Positions 22,806 through 34,248 of a DNA stretch of 64,000 nucleotides are shown here, in pieces. Source of the stretch: Puccinia triticina (taxonomy: Eukaryota > Basidiomycota > Pucciniomycetes > Pucciniales > Pucciniaceae); NCBI RefSeq assembly GCF_026914185.1, contig NC_070562.1, forward strand, positions 7,688,001 to 7,752,000, written 5' to 3'. Each line of letters starts with the position of its first letter. Position 1 is the first letter of the stretch. The notes under the pieces were generated by a model. The model saw nothing but the letters and a program-made list of their open reading frames with translations, was not told where the DNA came from and made no database searches. A program made the translations under genes and the position numbers.

Positions 22806-23579
22806 CTAGCTTAACAAAGCCACTCAAACGGAGATCCGGGGGACCCGCGCGGAGCGCTCTCCGTAGGAGAGGCTTACTCGCTATCCCTCAATTTTGGCAG
22901 GAGCAGAAGGGATATTCAGTGCAAAAAATAAAAATACAGCCCTATAAATTGTAATAAAAACAATAAAAGAAAACTGAATAGACAGTCTTGTAGCCTTGAT
23001 AAATGCGCAAATTTTGATCCCTGCTCCAGCCTCTCAATCCAAAGACTGCACTCCCTAGTGGCAAAAGTGTTCAGGAATCTGGTCAAGGCAGCAAAACAAA
23101 ATTCCAAACCATGTCTTAAGTTTGGAAGATCCATGTGTGGATCCACATTTGGCCAGAGGGAAGCACAGTGGTGATCTTAGCTTTGTACATACAATGTGTC
23201 AATTTACATACAACCTAGAAAGCATGCAGATTTTTTGGTCCCCAAGATCTACAAGCAATACAGCCTTGTGAATCCTTGTGCAGATCCATTTCTTGAGAAG
23301 TCACTTTTCAAAAATTTATTAAAAATACATTGATGGTGATACAAAAATTCTGAGGAGACAGAATTGTAGAGGAGATGTCAAAGGGTCAGAAAGGTGTGGC
23401 TCAGACCTTTGGAGGTGCTGGGGGCAGAGCTATTAAAAAGTTAAAAAACCCTACAGCCATTTGGTACTTTCTGCTCCCCTATGAAATTGGGGATAATATG
23501 CAAGTCCCTCCCTGGGGGAGGGACCGCTTCGCGGCCAGCCACAGCGAGCCTCCCACCAGGGGGACTTGTGTTAAGTTAG
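22806..23579. mobile_element. Mutator-like MITE, copy 1 (774 bp)
   Basis: Ends CTAGCTTAAC and GTTAAGTTAG (inverted), flanked by an exact 9-bp duplication ATTCCTCAC (22797-22805 and 23580-23588), the length made by Mutator-like transposases. The right end is itself a hairpin (GCAAGTCCC... to ...GGGACTTG). Interior non-coding. Confidence 0.85.
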
Positions 23580-24242
23580 ATTCCTCACCGTGTCCGAGTA
23601 CATATTTATGTACAGAATTTTCCGGGGGTGTCGGGTGTTGACGGGGCACGGCTGAAGGACGCGATGCTGGAGGAGACAAGTGACATATCCATAGCAGCAA
23701 GGATGGATGTGACAGGCCCTGGGTTTGGATTTGTAGCATTGCGGGTGTGGGCTGGGTCGTACTCCGAGTCTGGGGGCATTACATACAAGGATTTCGGGAT
23801 CGGAATTGGATCCGGGATTTGCGAAAAAATAGCAGCAAGTATTTACAGTATAAAGCTGCCCTCGCATGCACAACCTGCACCCACCTCTACAGTGTTGAGA
23901 GGCCGATCGGAATAGCCTATTCCGGTCGTAATCCGAGCTAGAGGCTAATCTAGCGACGGATGCGGATGCTCTAAGGGTTGAAGTTTGTAATACGTATCCT
24001 CTCGCAGTCGTGCCGACTGTTCTAGAGCCGCCTGTCGGCACCGCTTATCGGTAGCACGGCTATACAAGCTACTCTTCAGACGCCTTGGCATTTTCATCTT
24101 TCTCTCTCCCAATTTCTTAATTTTTCTAATTTGCTTCGAAATCTTAAGATTCTATCATACCACATCCGGTTGTGCGTAGGGACCACGGACATAAATATTT
24201 ATGATAATTTAGCTATTTTAAACGACGGCCATAGTCAATCAA

Positions 24243-24785
24243 ATGTCGAATCATTTCGAAGCTGGTTTACAGAGAGTGACGAGGAAACGGGTCAAAGGAT
24301 GGACGTTGAAGGTTCTCATTGGAAGTATCATTGTCGTTTTCAGCTTGAGCGGGGTTGGAAGGGCATCTGGAAGGACGGCTGGAAGACAGAGAATCGGGGG
24401 GCGAGGAAATCTGGACAACTTTGAAGAAAAGATCGTCTGTAGGACAGCATCTCCGATCCGAGCCAACCGCAGCGAGATTCTGAAGTTTATCGACTCGTTC
24501 TGTGCCGAGGCGCTGGGTCAAGAGTTCGGCGGGACGGATGGCGAGGAGGGGAGGACGGAGCTGAAGGAGCTCTACACGATCGACCCCGCCCAGCGGGCTA
24601 GCGGCATGGCCAGCCACGTCCTTCTGCACGTCAAGTCAATCAACGGATGCAGGTTTTCGGTCGGCTTCAGCTGCGGCAGGTTCCTTTCAAGACCAACCGA
24701 CGAATGTAACATCGGCGACGAAGCCAAACAAGGCGGTTATGTCGCCAATGGCTGCTCGCTGTGGAAGACGATCCCGCTGGTTTAA
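24243..24785 (+). CDS. Candidate secreted cysteine-containing protein
   Basis: 180 aa, single frame. A hydrophobic stretch, VLIGSIIVVFSLSGVGRA (about residues 24-41), preceded by Lys/Arg-rich residues, looks like a signal peptide or anchor with a long n-region; cleavage after GRA would leave about 139 residues. The mature part has cysteines in VCRTASP, SFCAEA, NGCRF, FSCGR, DECN and NGCSLW, with a C-terminal GYVANGCSLWKTIPLV. Rust fungi secrete many small cysteine-containing proteins of this size, and the PIRANRSEILKFIDSFC block resembles such families from memory, but no named family is claimed. The long n-region could mean that the true start is elsewhere or that an intron is missed. It stands alone between mobile elements. 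Confidence 0.55.
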   Translation: MSNHFEAGLQRVTRKRVKGWTLKVLIGSIIVVFSLSGVGRASGRTAGRQRIGGRGNLDNFEEKIVCRTASPIRANRSEILKFIDSFCAEALGQEFGGTDGEEGRTELKELYTIDPAQRASGMASHVLLHVKSINGCRFSVGFSCGRFLSRPTDECNIGDEAKQGGYVANGCSLWKTIPLV

Positions 24786-25441
24786 CCCAGCGGCCATCCA
24801 GGTCCATCGACGACCCCTTCTGACTCCCATCAGCAATATTGTAAGTCTTTTTGGCTGCCCGTTGTCTCGTGTGATGGACGCACACACGGCTGACCATTTT
24901 AGTGTTTTCATTCTTCAGCCAAAATTATATAACGGAACGATGGAAACCACTCCCTCTTCTAAATCTTCTTTGTATCCTCACCAATCACACCTGATGAGCT
25001 TTCTATTAGCACGCAGCAGACAATTTATTCATTCTCCAATCTCACCAACTCCAATGCTCGACAAAAACTATTAGAAAAGAAATGGACTCGGACCTTTTAC
25101 AAAAATGCCGTAGTTTTGCAGTTCCGTTTCGCGTTATGAACTCCCAAGACTTAATGTCTCGATAGAACCCTATCTGAATGATACTCCACGGCCTTTATCA
25201 CTCACAATCATAGACTTCATATACACAGACCTTTCAAAGCATCTCTCAAAGCAATCAATTTATATCTAGATATGTATGTAGATCTAAGTCAAGCTTCTAG
25301 CCCAGGTGCATTGGCATCTCTATGAAGAAAATTAATCAAATGGAAAGAAAATAGCCTTACAAACTATTTTCCTGTCTTGTTTCATATTTTGTTCAATTTC
25401 ATCAATAGTGTTTTGCTTTGTTTTGATAAGCAAAACCCACA
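24786..25441. other. No gene recognised
   Basis: AT-rich sequence with only short frames; probable 3' flank of the gene at 24243 and unassigned DNA. Confidence 0.4.
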
Positions 25442-25765
25442 CATATACATCTCTCTTGATGACCGGTAGAGACCGGTTATCGAGAGGACACCACTCTCTT
25501 GATGACAAACCAGTCTTTGAGAGGGCATCAAGAGGCATGTCTATTCCGTTCATTGAGAGCATCAAGAGGGCACATCATCAGTGAGAGGGTGATGCTCTCA
25601 ATGACCGGTCTGTCATCGAGGGGCACGTGCCCTCTTGATGACTGGTCTTTACCGGTCATCAAGAGAGATATATCCTCCCAATGATCGGTCTATTCCGGTC
25701 ATCAAGAGAGATGAATCTTCTTGATGACCGGAATAGACCGGTCATCGAGAGGATTCGCTGCTCCG
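25442..25765. repeat. Palindromic array built on GACCGGTC
   Basis: Repeated TCTTGATGACCGG...CCGGTCATCAAGAG modules, each able to form a hairpin, spaced about 45-70 bp apart. The same module builds a second array at 28085-28540 with more divergence. Non-coding. Confidence 0.75.
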
Positions 25766-25892
25766 GATGACCGGAGTGTCTCAACCCGGCCACCTGTCAC
25801 CGCACCCCTGTGTGCGGAAAGTTTTTTGGGGGAGCTGGTGGCGCGCACGGAGGGGGGCCCAGCTTCAACTGACCTCCAGTCAACGGAAATTC

Positions 25893-26577
25893 CTAACTTA
25901 ACAAAGTCCCTCCTCTGCGGGGCTGAGTGGGGAGCAGAGTGCCGCCGACCGCAGGGAGGGACTTAGACCCAAAGCGGGGGTGCTCGCCTGAGACCATCAG
26001 GCAAAATCCTGGTTCAACTTTGAGAGCCTGTAGCTCGCTTGTTATGCGAGCTACATATGAGGTCCCGAGCATCGACAGATGCACCCGCACCTCATCTTCC
26101 TTCCTGTCAGCTCAGATTTTCAAAGGAAAAAGTATAGCAGACAAGCAAAGCCAAAATAAGAGAAACAAAAACTTGACCCGCACAGGCCTGCGGGGCCAGG
26201 CACCGCCTGTGAAGACCGCTGACTTGAGTCTTGGTGGGCTTTACAAAAATTTATCGAAAAAAACTTGGAAAATGTGATGTTGATGTGATGAGCTCAAAAA
26301 ATCAACAAAGTATAAAGCAGCTTAAGTTCCGATAATGGGGGGGGGGGGGGGGCAGCATTGAAGCTGCAGGCTACAAAATTCAAAAAGTGATTTTCCATCA
26401 CTTTTTGGTGGGTGGTCTCCCACCCAAACAGTCGCTTTAGCCGTAAGTCCCTCCCTGCCGGAGGGGTGGCTTCGCCACCAGCCAAACTTAAGCTCCACCC
26501 AAATGAGTCACCCCCCGGACCACCACCCGAACTCCGAACTCCGACCTCCCGCATGGGGAGGGACTTTGATAAGTTAG
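25893..26577. mobile_element. Mutator-like MITE, copy 2 (685 bp)
   Basis: Ends CTAACTTAAC and ATAAGTTAG, flanked by an exact 9-bp duplication CGGAAATTC (25884-25892 and 26578-26586). Both termini are hairpins: on the left AAAGTCCCTCC pairs with GGAGGGACTT about 70 bp inward; on the right AAGTCCCTCC (about 26443) pairs with GGAGGGACTT (about 26557). A run of about 16 G lies near 26337-26352. Confidence 0.87.
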
Positions 26578-27207
26578 CGGAAATTCCCGTGCACAACAAG
26601 TTTCCCTTGATGTGCAAAGTAAATCTGTAAATAAAAAACAAACTCCTTTCCCACACATCCCCCCTGCCCATGGCCAGCCCGGCACCCTCCTCAATCTGAC
26701 CCAGCCGCCCAAAGGGGTTTCAACTTCCTGTGCAGGGAAGCTGTGCAGGCCTGTGGCTGAAATGCAGAAATCATTTTCAGCCACACAAGCCCACAAGCTT
26801 TTCTAACATGGCTGTAAGGGTCACTTTTACAAGAAGCACTGCGGCAACCCCAGAACCCCGGATTGATCTCAAGTATACATTATGCTGGTGTTCCAAGTCC
26901 TACCAAAGCCCTCCAACTATGTTGCACCACAAGCCTGGTCTAACACAAACCAGAAATCAAGCACTCAATTGGCCGGCAGGCCCACAGGCAAACCCTCAGG
27001 CAGGGCATAGCATGGTGGTATTTGACACGTTTTTTGGGCCCCTCAAACACTGATTTGTTGAACATTCAAGTATTTGGACATATTCAACAGAAAAACTTCC
27101 TAAATACATTAAAAACACCAAAAAATTACATTGTTTGTGCTTTTGACTTATTTTGGCCCATTTCTGGGCCATATATTTTTGAGGTGGTCATCTGTCAAAA
27201 ATATCAT

Positions 27208-27432
27208 GGTGCCAAAGGCGCTTATAATATTGCCGGAGGCATATCTCATAATGGTGGACGCACTATTCAGAGTGCCAGACGCACTTTCAATAGTGGCAGA
27301 CACAATTTTCATAGTGGCAGACACACTTTTCATAGTGGCGAACACAATTTTCATAGTGGCAGACACCCTTTTCATGGTGTCAGAGTCACTTTTTGTAGTG
27401 GCGGATGCACTTTCCAAAGTGCCAGAGGCAGA
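27208..27432. repeat. Minisatellite with 21-bp period
   Basis: Around ten copies of a 21-bp unit like CATAGTGGCAGACACAATTTT, regular in phase although diverged. Since 21 is a multiple of three, frames stay open across it in more than one frame on both strands, giving heptad-like peptides (IVADTLF). No flanking coding signal was recognised, so it is treated as a repeat and not as a gene. Confidence 0.65.
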
Positions 27433-28084
27433 TTTTTTTTGTGTTGCACCAAAGGGGCTGGTAGAGGGCCTGTGCAAGCTCATCTGGGGCCTTTGGGCCC
27501 CAGAGAAGCTTGCATTGGCTATGTGCCCCTTTGAGCCATTATTCACATTTTCACAAACATTCAAGCTTAAATTTTCCTAGGCATTATTTGATTCGAATCA
27601 AATTTGAATACAAATACTTGAATTGATTCAATTCAATGTGCTATGCCCTGCCCTCAGGTGCGGTGGGAATGGACAAAGCCCTTCCATTCAATCAATCCCA
27701 AGTTTCATCAATCTTGGCAATTAAGGGCCTGGTTGAAGCTAACACACTGGCTTACAACAGTCACCTTGACAAGATCAAAGAAAAGGTCAATGCCCCCAGC
27801 TCTGACAAAGATAATTTCCTTCTCCCATCTCCAGAGATGGTTCCGGCTGGCTGCTGGGTGGGTCCGGCTGAGATGTGGGTGGGTCTGATCAGGCGGGGAG
27901 GTGGGGCTGGGTCGGGGGGAGGAAGGGGGTGTGGGAGAGAAGTAGTGCAAAGAGTGGAAGATTTGGAAGGATACAGGGGAGGGGGCTGAGAAAATAAATT
28001 TTGTGTGTTGGATTCTCAGCCTGCCGGAACCGCAAGCTTTTTGAGAATGGCTGTACATCAGCTGGTGTGTATTGCAGTCACTGA

Positions 28085-28540
28085 GAGGAGTACACACCCT
28101 CTCAATGACCGGTCAAACCGGCCATCAAGAGGGGAACACACCCCCTCCATGGCCGGCTTGGCCGGACATTGAGAGGAATCCTCTCAATGGCCAATCAAAT
28201 TGGTCATCAAGAGGAATCCTCCTGACGGCCAATTGAACTGTTCATTGAGAGGAATGCTCTCAATGGCAGACCAAATCAGTCATTGTGAGGAACAAACAAC
28301 CTCACAATGCCCAGTTTGACCGGCCATCTTGAGGAGAAAACATCCTCTTGATGGTTGGTTTGACGGTTCATCAAGAGTATATTGTGTTCCTCTTGATGGC
28401 CCTTGATGACCGGTTGACCCGCCGGCCATCAAGAAAATGTGTTCATAAAGATGACCAGTTTGACCGGTCATTGAGAGGGTGTTTTCTCCTCATGATGACT
28501 GGTCAAAATGGTCATTGTGAGGATGTGTATTTGCTCAAGA
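28085..28540. repeat. Second palindromic GACCGGTC array, diverged
   Basis: About ten modules pairing forms of CTCTCAATGACCGGTC with GACCGGTCATTGAGAGG, many with substitutions (CCAATCAAATTGG, GCCGGCTTGGCCGG), so pairing within a module is often kept where the sequence differs. Same family as 25442-25765. Confidence 0.7.
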
Positions 28541-29891
28541 TGTGGATCTTCATCCACATCAAAAACCATTCCCAAATTGTAGAGACCCATTATTTTACAA
28601 GAAATACGATGTCCAACTAGGATTTGCCGGAGTTTTTGATTAAGAAAAACTTGTCTGTTTCTTACATGTAGTGCTTGGAGGTTGAGCTTGCTGTCCCAAC
28701 ACAGCGCATGTGAATTTTTGATCATGTTCGATCAGTGAGAGAGGCTGATTTACCAATCAGAGAATAGACGGGTGAGGCCGAGATTTTGGTGATTTTGGGA
28801 AATTGCCTCTTGGTCCGATTTTCCATGTTTTCCCATAGAGATTGTTTGAGGGCCTCCGCAGGGCCCTGGCCTGCGTCCTCCACAAGCTTAGATCTGAGTG
28901 AAGTGTGATGCCCAAGGGAGGTGGAGCCCCCAAGAAGTGTGTTACACCAAAGCCGCTCAACGGTGACGCGGTGACATGGCTGCACAAGTTCCTCCTTCGG
29001 AGGGTCGCTGCCTGCCCCGCAGAAGGGAGGGCTTCTCTTTCTGTATGCATGCTGCAGCCGCCGGCCCGCTCGCAGCTTCCAAGGCAGCCCGCGGTCCGAA
29101 TGCGGATGGGCGCGGTGGGCGGATCTGTCGGGGGCCCGGGTATCCGCGCGGCAGCGGCCGGACCGGGCGGCGGCGTCCGGGCGGATTGTGCCGAGCCCCG
29201 GGGCCCTATCCGCGGAGCAGCTGCCGACGGACGGCCTGTGCTGATGTATGCCGCACTTCGTGGTGGCCTGAGAGTGCGTCCGCGGGTGTGGCGAAGGATG
29301 GCGATGGGGATGGTTATGCTTTGTGAGGATGGGCATGAGATATGATATGGTATGTGTGTGTACAGCGATGGCTGCCCCATGACTGTGGGGGCCTGATCAT
29401 ACTCCGGTATCACCACCGCGCGCGGTGGTGGGGGTGGGAGAGGATGGGTTTGGGAGGCTGGGCCGGCCAAACAGCAGGATCGATGGGCGCGCCTTGGAGT
29501 GTGAAGATGAGGAGGGCCCTGTGTTTGTGGCAGGAGAGGGTGCACGTTTCAGGGGGGCTCGAGCGCGGAGGCTCGTGGCGGATATCTGGGGCGACTGCCG
29601 GCGGCCGAGCTATGTACATGGTTCGGTGTGCCGGGGACAGTTACGCGCCGGGGGTGGGCTGACATCATCGTCCTGCAGTCTCGGGCGAGATATGTAGTTG
29701 CAGCGGCTAATATGGTTTTTTTTTTCGGGTGAGAGGGTCGTGCGTGAAATAGAAGGATGCCCATGATCGATGGGCAGTCAGCTCGGCCAGCCAGTCCCTA
29801 TCGTCCATAAAACCCACCCATCTCGATCCCATTCCCCTTCTACGTACAACCCCACTTTGTGTAGGACCCAGCTGAGAAAACCCTCTTCGCC
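28541..29891. other. No certain gene; 5' flank of the HAD gene at the right
   Basis: From about 28970 the base composition turns GC-rich, with overlapping frames of 80-260 codons on both strands, none with family resemblance; Pro/Arg-rich translations and mutual overlap indicate shadows. A fragment with TCCTCCTTCGGAGGGTCGCT (28990) resembles a Mutator-like MITE end. A CCATAAAACCC box lies about 85 bp before the ATG at 29892. Confidence 0.35.
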
Positions 29892-30586
29892 ATGTCTCTC
29901 TTCAACCTCTGCAGCCAGACTCTCGCGCCGAGAAACCAAGCCGAGATGGTGGTGGATGCGATCCTAGTGAGTGACCCGTGTGGGCAGGGTGCAGGGAGAG
30001 GGCTCAATAATAACCTGATGATGTGTGTGTGGCTTGAAGTTCGACATGGACGGGACCCTAGTGGACTCGATCGCGGCGGTGGAGTCGGCGTGGGGCGCGG
30101 TGGCCGAGAGGCTGCACCGGGACCGGCAGGAGGTGATCGCGGCGACGCACGGGCGGCGGGCGATCGACAACCTGAAGGAGCTGCAGCCGGCGCTGCGGCG
30201 GATGTCGAATGCCGAGATGGAGCCGCACGTGGAGGCCTTCGAGACCGAGATCCTGCGCCAGGCCGACCACTTCCAGAACGAGCTGCGCTCCCGGCGCTCC
30301 AGCGTCGCCAGCAGCAAGCGGCTCAGCCGCGACACCAGCCGCAAGAACTCCATCAACCCCGCCGACCACAGGCCGCGGCGGAAGTCCAGCCTGGCCCAGT
30401 CGCTCACCCCCGACGGCGTCTCTGCTCGGATGGCGGTGAGTTCTCTTTCGCCGGCCACGGCTTGAATGAGCTAATTCTTGGGTCGATGGGCAGGCGCTGG
30501 GCTTGAAGCCCTTGACGCAGGCCCCAGCCAACGGGCAAGCCCCGCCAGAGGAGCCGAACTCGTCGAACATCGATGAAGATGTGTTT

Positions 30587-30625
<39 letters not shown>

Positions 30626-31363
30626 GCGATCAAGACGGACGAGGAGGAGGTGGATGTGTCGGATCTGACGGTGCGCTTCTGCCGCGCCCCGCCTGGTGGC
30701 GCCTGGTGCTGACCGCGGGCTGTTTTGGTGCAGGACAAGTCGGTGCGGATCCTGCCGGGGGTGCGGGCGCTGCTCGACAGCCTGCCCGAGGGCCGCTATG
30801 CGGTGGCCACGTCGGGGGCCAAGACGTACTGCTACGGGGCGCTGACCCGGGTGGGGATCACGCCGCCGAAGGTGACGATCACGGCGGACGACCCGCGGCT
30901 GAAGAACGGGAAGCCCTTTGTGCGTCTCTCTCTCTCACTGGGCATTTTGTCTTAAGGAACTGAGCTGGTCTTGGTGCTCCTAGCCGGACCCGTTCATCTT
31001 GGCCGCCCAGTGCCTCGGCTATGAGCCCGGGAACTGTCTGGTGATCGAGGACTCGCCGTCGGGGATCAAGGCGGGGGTGGCGAGCGGGGCGCTGACGCTG
31101 GCGGTGTGCACGTCGCATCCGGCGGAGAAGAGTTGAGCCCGGCTGGCTGCTCCGGTTGTTGTTGTTGTTGTTGTTGTGCCAGCTGACGAGTTGTTTGGTA
31201 CATAGTTTCGGCGTGTGGCGCGCATTGGCTGGTGCCCACCCTGGAGCTCGTCCGGGCCGAGGTGCGCCCGGCGGACGGCCGGCTGCGGGTCTTTGTGGAT
31301 GCCGACGCGCTGGCCGTGCTCGAGGCGCGCAAGCATGCTGTCCAGAGCAGTGCGCCGGCTTGA
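29892..31363 (+). CDS. HAD-like phosphatase (GPP/DOG type), six exons
   Basis: Exons 29892-29966, 30040-30435, 30494-30670, 30734-30919, 30984-31131, 31206-31363 join into 379 codons plus stop. HAD motifs: FDMDGTLVDS (26-35; first Asp is the nucleophile, second the acid/base), VATSGAKTY (about 240-248, motif II), GKPFPDPF with the motif III Lys (about 276), and VIEDSPSGIKAG (about 298-309, motif IV acidic residues). This order and the C1-type cap match glycerol-3-phosphate and 2-deoxyglucose-6-phosphate phosphatases, which dephosphorylate small sugar phosphates in the cytosol; the exact substrate cannot be read. Unusual is a low-complexity insert of roughly 100 residues (about 110-215) between cap and core: a Ser/Arg-rich part followed by a run of Glu-Asp pairs. 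The fourth intron donor is GTGCGT. Confidence 0.88.
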
Positions 31364-31645
31364 GAGGATCAGCTTGTGTTTTGTGAAACCCCCGTTTCTT
31401 GTACTCCAGTTGGTTGTCTCGCCTCTCCATGTTAATCTCCTTGATAGACAGTGCAATGAGTTTGCTGTGTGGAGTGTGTGTGTAGTGTAGTGTGTGTTTT
31501 TTTTGGGGCGGTGGGTTGGACAAAGGCTGGTGGCTGGATCTTCGATGATCGATCCTTCTGGATGGGGAGCAGCACTAATCTATATAAATAAGCCACCACC
31601 AGCAACAACCCTTCGATCACCAGCAGCAGCAGCAGCAGCAGCAGG

Positions 31646-33468
31646 ATGGACAACATCCTCTGGGTCAGCAGACTCACCGCAAACCACTCATCCAGCTCAT
31701 TCCACTCAGCAGCATCCCAACCACCCTCCCCAGCAACCAACACAACCACAACAACCACAACCACAACAACCACAACCACAACATCATCATCAACAGACAA
31801 CAAACGCAGCAGAGCCATCGACGAACTGCTCCACACCGAAGCCATCTACGCCGCCGACCTCAGAGTCATCCAGGACATCTACCTCTACCGCGCAGCAGGA
31901 CCACCCCCCGCACCCCCCGCACTCACCCCAGCAGACCGCCTGGCCATCTTCTCAAACATCACACCCCTCACTCAGCTCGCAGCCACCCTCGAACACGCAC
32001 TCGCCAAAGCCAGCAGCACAAACCAGATCGGAAGCTGCTTCATCCAATTCGTAAGCCATCCACTCACACAGTCACACACAGCCACAAAACTGACAGCCTA
32101 TCGACAGCTGCCACGCATAGAGACCCTGTTCACCGTCTACTGCTCCACGTATGGCCCCGCCAACAAACGCCTCGAAGAGCTCACCAAGAAGCTCGAGCGC
32201 AAGCAGAAGAAACGCGACAACCAGACACACAAGCCCACCGAAGAGATCCTCGGCATCCGCTATCTCAACGAGTGCAAGCGCCTCTGCCAGGGCCGCACCA
32301 GCGCCTGGGACCTCGCCTCGTCAGTCTCCCCCCCCCCCCCCCCACACACATCCACACACACATCCACACTGACCTCTCCCCCGACCCCCCACACACCCAC
32401 ACTGACCTTCTTCTTTGTCCTGCGCGCACAGCCTGCTCATCAAGCCCGTCCAGCGCTGTCTCAAGTACTCCCTCCTGCTCGACCAGATCATCAAGTACAC
32501 CGACCCCGACGACCCCGACCTGCCCGCCCTGGTCCAGGCGCGCGACGGGATGGTGCGCGTGGCGGACACGATCAACGAGGCGAGCGCCCCCCCCACCCCC
32601 CTCCATCGCCAAGGAAAGAGAGAGAGAGAGAGGATCGCTGATGTGTGTGTGTCTGTAGTAGACCAAGCGAAGACACGAGGTCGTCGGCGAGGTGATCACC
32701 CGGTCGGCGGCGCCCCTCGGCACCCGGTACGCGGCGCGGCTGGGCGGCCGGCTGAGCGGCGGAGGCGGAGGCGCGGGATGGACGAGTCCGCCGGCGCTGG
32801 CGGGGCTCATCGGCCGGGTCAAGCGCGGCGCCCGCGCGCTCGACGCGCTGCCGGCCGACCTGGCCGGCTCCCAGCGCGCCATCGTCAGCTGGATCGCCGC
32901 CGCCGACAGCCTCGTGGTCGCCTTCAGGCGCGTCTTCGCCCATCCCCACGGCAGCGCCCCGGCCGGCCTGCGCGCCGACCTCGACGCCTACCAGCACCTC
33001 GTCCTGCGCGGCGCACTCGACGGCCCGCTTAAGTTCCTCGTCCGTCCCCCCTTCCCCGCTGAGAAGCTGAGAAGAAGCTGAGAGAGAAGGGTGTTTTTTG
33101 TGTGGGGGAAGCAGAACGAGCGGATCAGGACGGAGATCGGGCCGCGCATCGAGCAGCTCAAGGCGCTGTACACGAAGCCCCTGCTGCTCATCGAGCGGTA
33201 CGAGAAGCGGATGCAGACGACGCCGGGGGGCGCGGGCGCGGACGGACGGGCGTCGCACAGCTCGTCCGGCTCCTCGGGCTCCTCCGAGCCGGCCGACGAG
33301 CCCCACCCGCTGCGCGACATCGAGCGCTTCCTGCTCGACCAGCTGCCCCCCTTCCTCGCCCTCGCCACCACCGCCCTCAACCGCATCCTCCTCAACCTCT
33401 TCTACTCCCTCAAGCTCTGCCACTCCGACCTCATCCTCCTCATCAACAAGGCCCGCACCATCCGATGA
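31646..33468 (+). CDS. RhoGEF: DH domain with BAR-like C-terminus, five exons
   Basis: Exons 31646-32050, 32108-32319, 32432-32579, 32662-33039, 33112-33468 give 499 codons plus stop. After a Thr/Ser-rich N-terminus (a run of Thr at about 31-46) comes a Dbl-homology domain: RAIDELLHTEAIYAADLRVI (CR1, about 55-74), the middle helices with LFTVYCSTYGPANKRL, and LLIKPVQRCLKYSLLLDQII (CR3, about 206-225). The remaining 240 residues have the helical layout of a BAR domain, ending FYSLKLCHSDLILLINKART. DH-BAR proteins (animal Tuba, fungal Gef/Bud-type) activate Rho or Cdc42 at curved membranes. No PH domain is seen. Intron 3 needs a GC donor (GAG|GCGAGC at 32580) to keep the conserved frame. The gene lies 282 bp after the HAD gene, same strand. 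Confidence 0.82.
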
Positions 33469-34001
33469 CCTTGTCCCCCCTCCCCCAACGCACTTCCATT
33501 CTCTCCTCCAAAAAAAAAAGTATATGGACATCTAAATCCCGGTGCCGAATGTACGTAGACGTGTGTAATGTATAGTATTTCTCCGTGGTCGAAGACGAGA
33601 GAAGGGTGCGTGAGGGTGGGGCGGGGGAAGTCCCTCCTGGACGCGAAGCGGCCGCCTCCGAAGGAGGCACTCATAGAATGAGTGAAGGTTTTTGAACATG
33701 GCAGGGAAAAAGTGAAAACTGGACTTTGGAGCCGCACTAGGTAGAGGGGGCATGGAACAGAGGAGCGCCCTCTCTCCTCGCCGAATACGGGGCCCCTCCT
33801 GCTGCACCTTCGGGCCCACACGGGCGTCCCAGGTGCATCCTTTAGCACCGTTGTGATCTGGCCGTCCGCGGGGGCCGCAAGATGCATACCTCCGGGTGGG
33901 GAAAGACGGAGAGTCCTAGTCCTGCGGTTGGCCGGGGTTGGCCCCAAGTGGCTTAAAAAGAAAGATTCTAGAATGTAGCTGAGCTTCTTGGCTACCCATT
34001 A
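33469..34001. other. 3' flank of the RhoGEF gene
   Basis: No gene recognised. A Mutator-like-MITE-end fragment (GAAGTCCCTCCTGG ... CCTCCGAAGGAGG) lies at 33627-33668 without a partner or a target-site duplication. Confidence 0.4.
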
Positions 34002-34248
34002 GGGGGGTTCACATTAGCCTGATTTCAGCTGCTTGTCACGGATGGTTTCAAATCTCATGCACGCTTCCTGCATAAACTTAAAAAAAATACTGCATAAGCA
34101 TTCCCTTCAGCAAGGCCTTTACGGGGGAGGTCTTGCTGAGAACTCTATCTATTTTCTAGCATATCCTTGCATAGAGCTGCATGAGCAGCCATGAATTTTT
34201 GGCAAGGTTTTTAGACTGATTTCAAAAGCAGCCTAACGTGAACGCCCC
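34002..34248. mobile_element. Short MITE with GGGG(N)GTTCAC ends
   Basis: Inverted ends GGGGGGTTCACATTAG (34002) and, complemented, GGGGCGTTCACGTTAG (34248). Flanking TA on both sides (34000-34001, 34249-34250) suggests a 2-bp duplication; a PIF/Harbinger origin (3-bp) is the alternative. Inner arms pair weakly. Non-coding. Confidence 0.5.

Noticed and set aside
28757..29545. A 262-codon minus-strand Pro/Arg-rich frame
   Set aside because: Overlaps other equally long frames on both strands in GC-rich DNA; no family resemblance and no exon structure.
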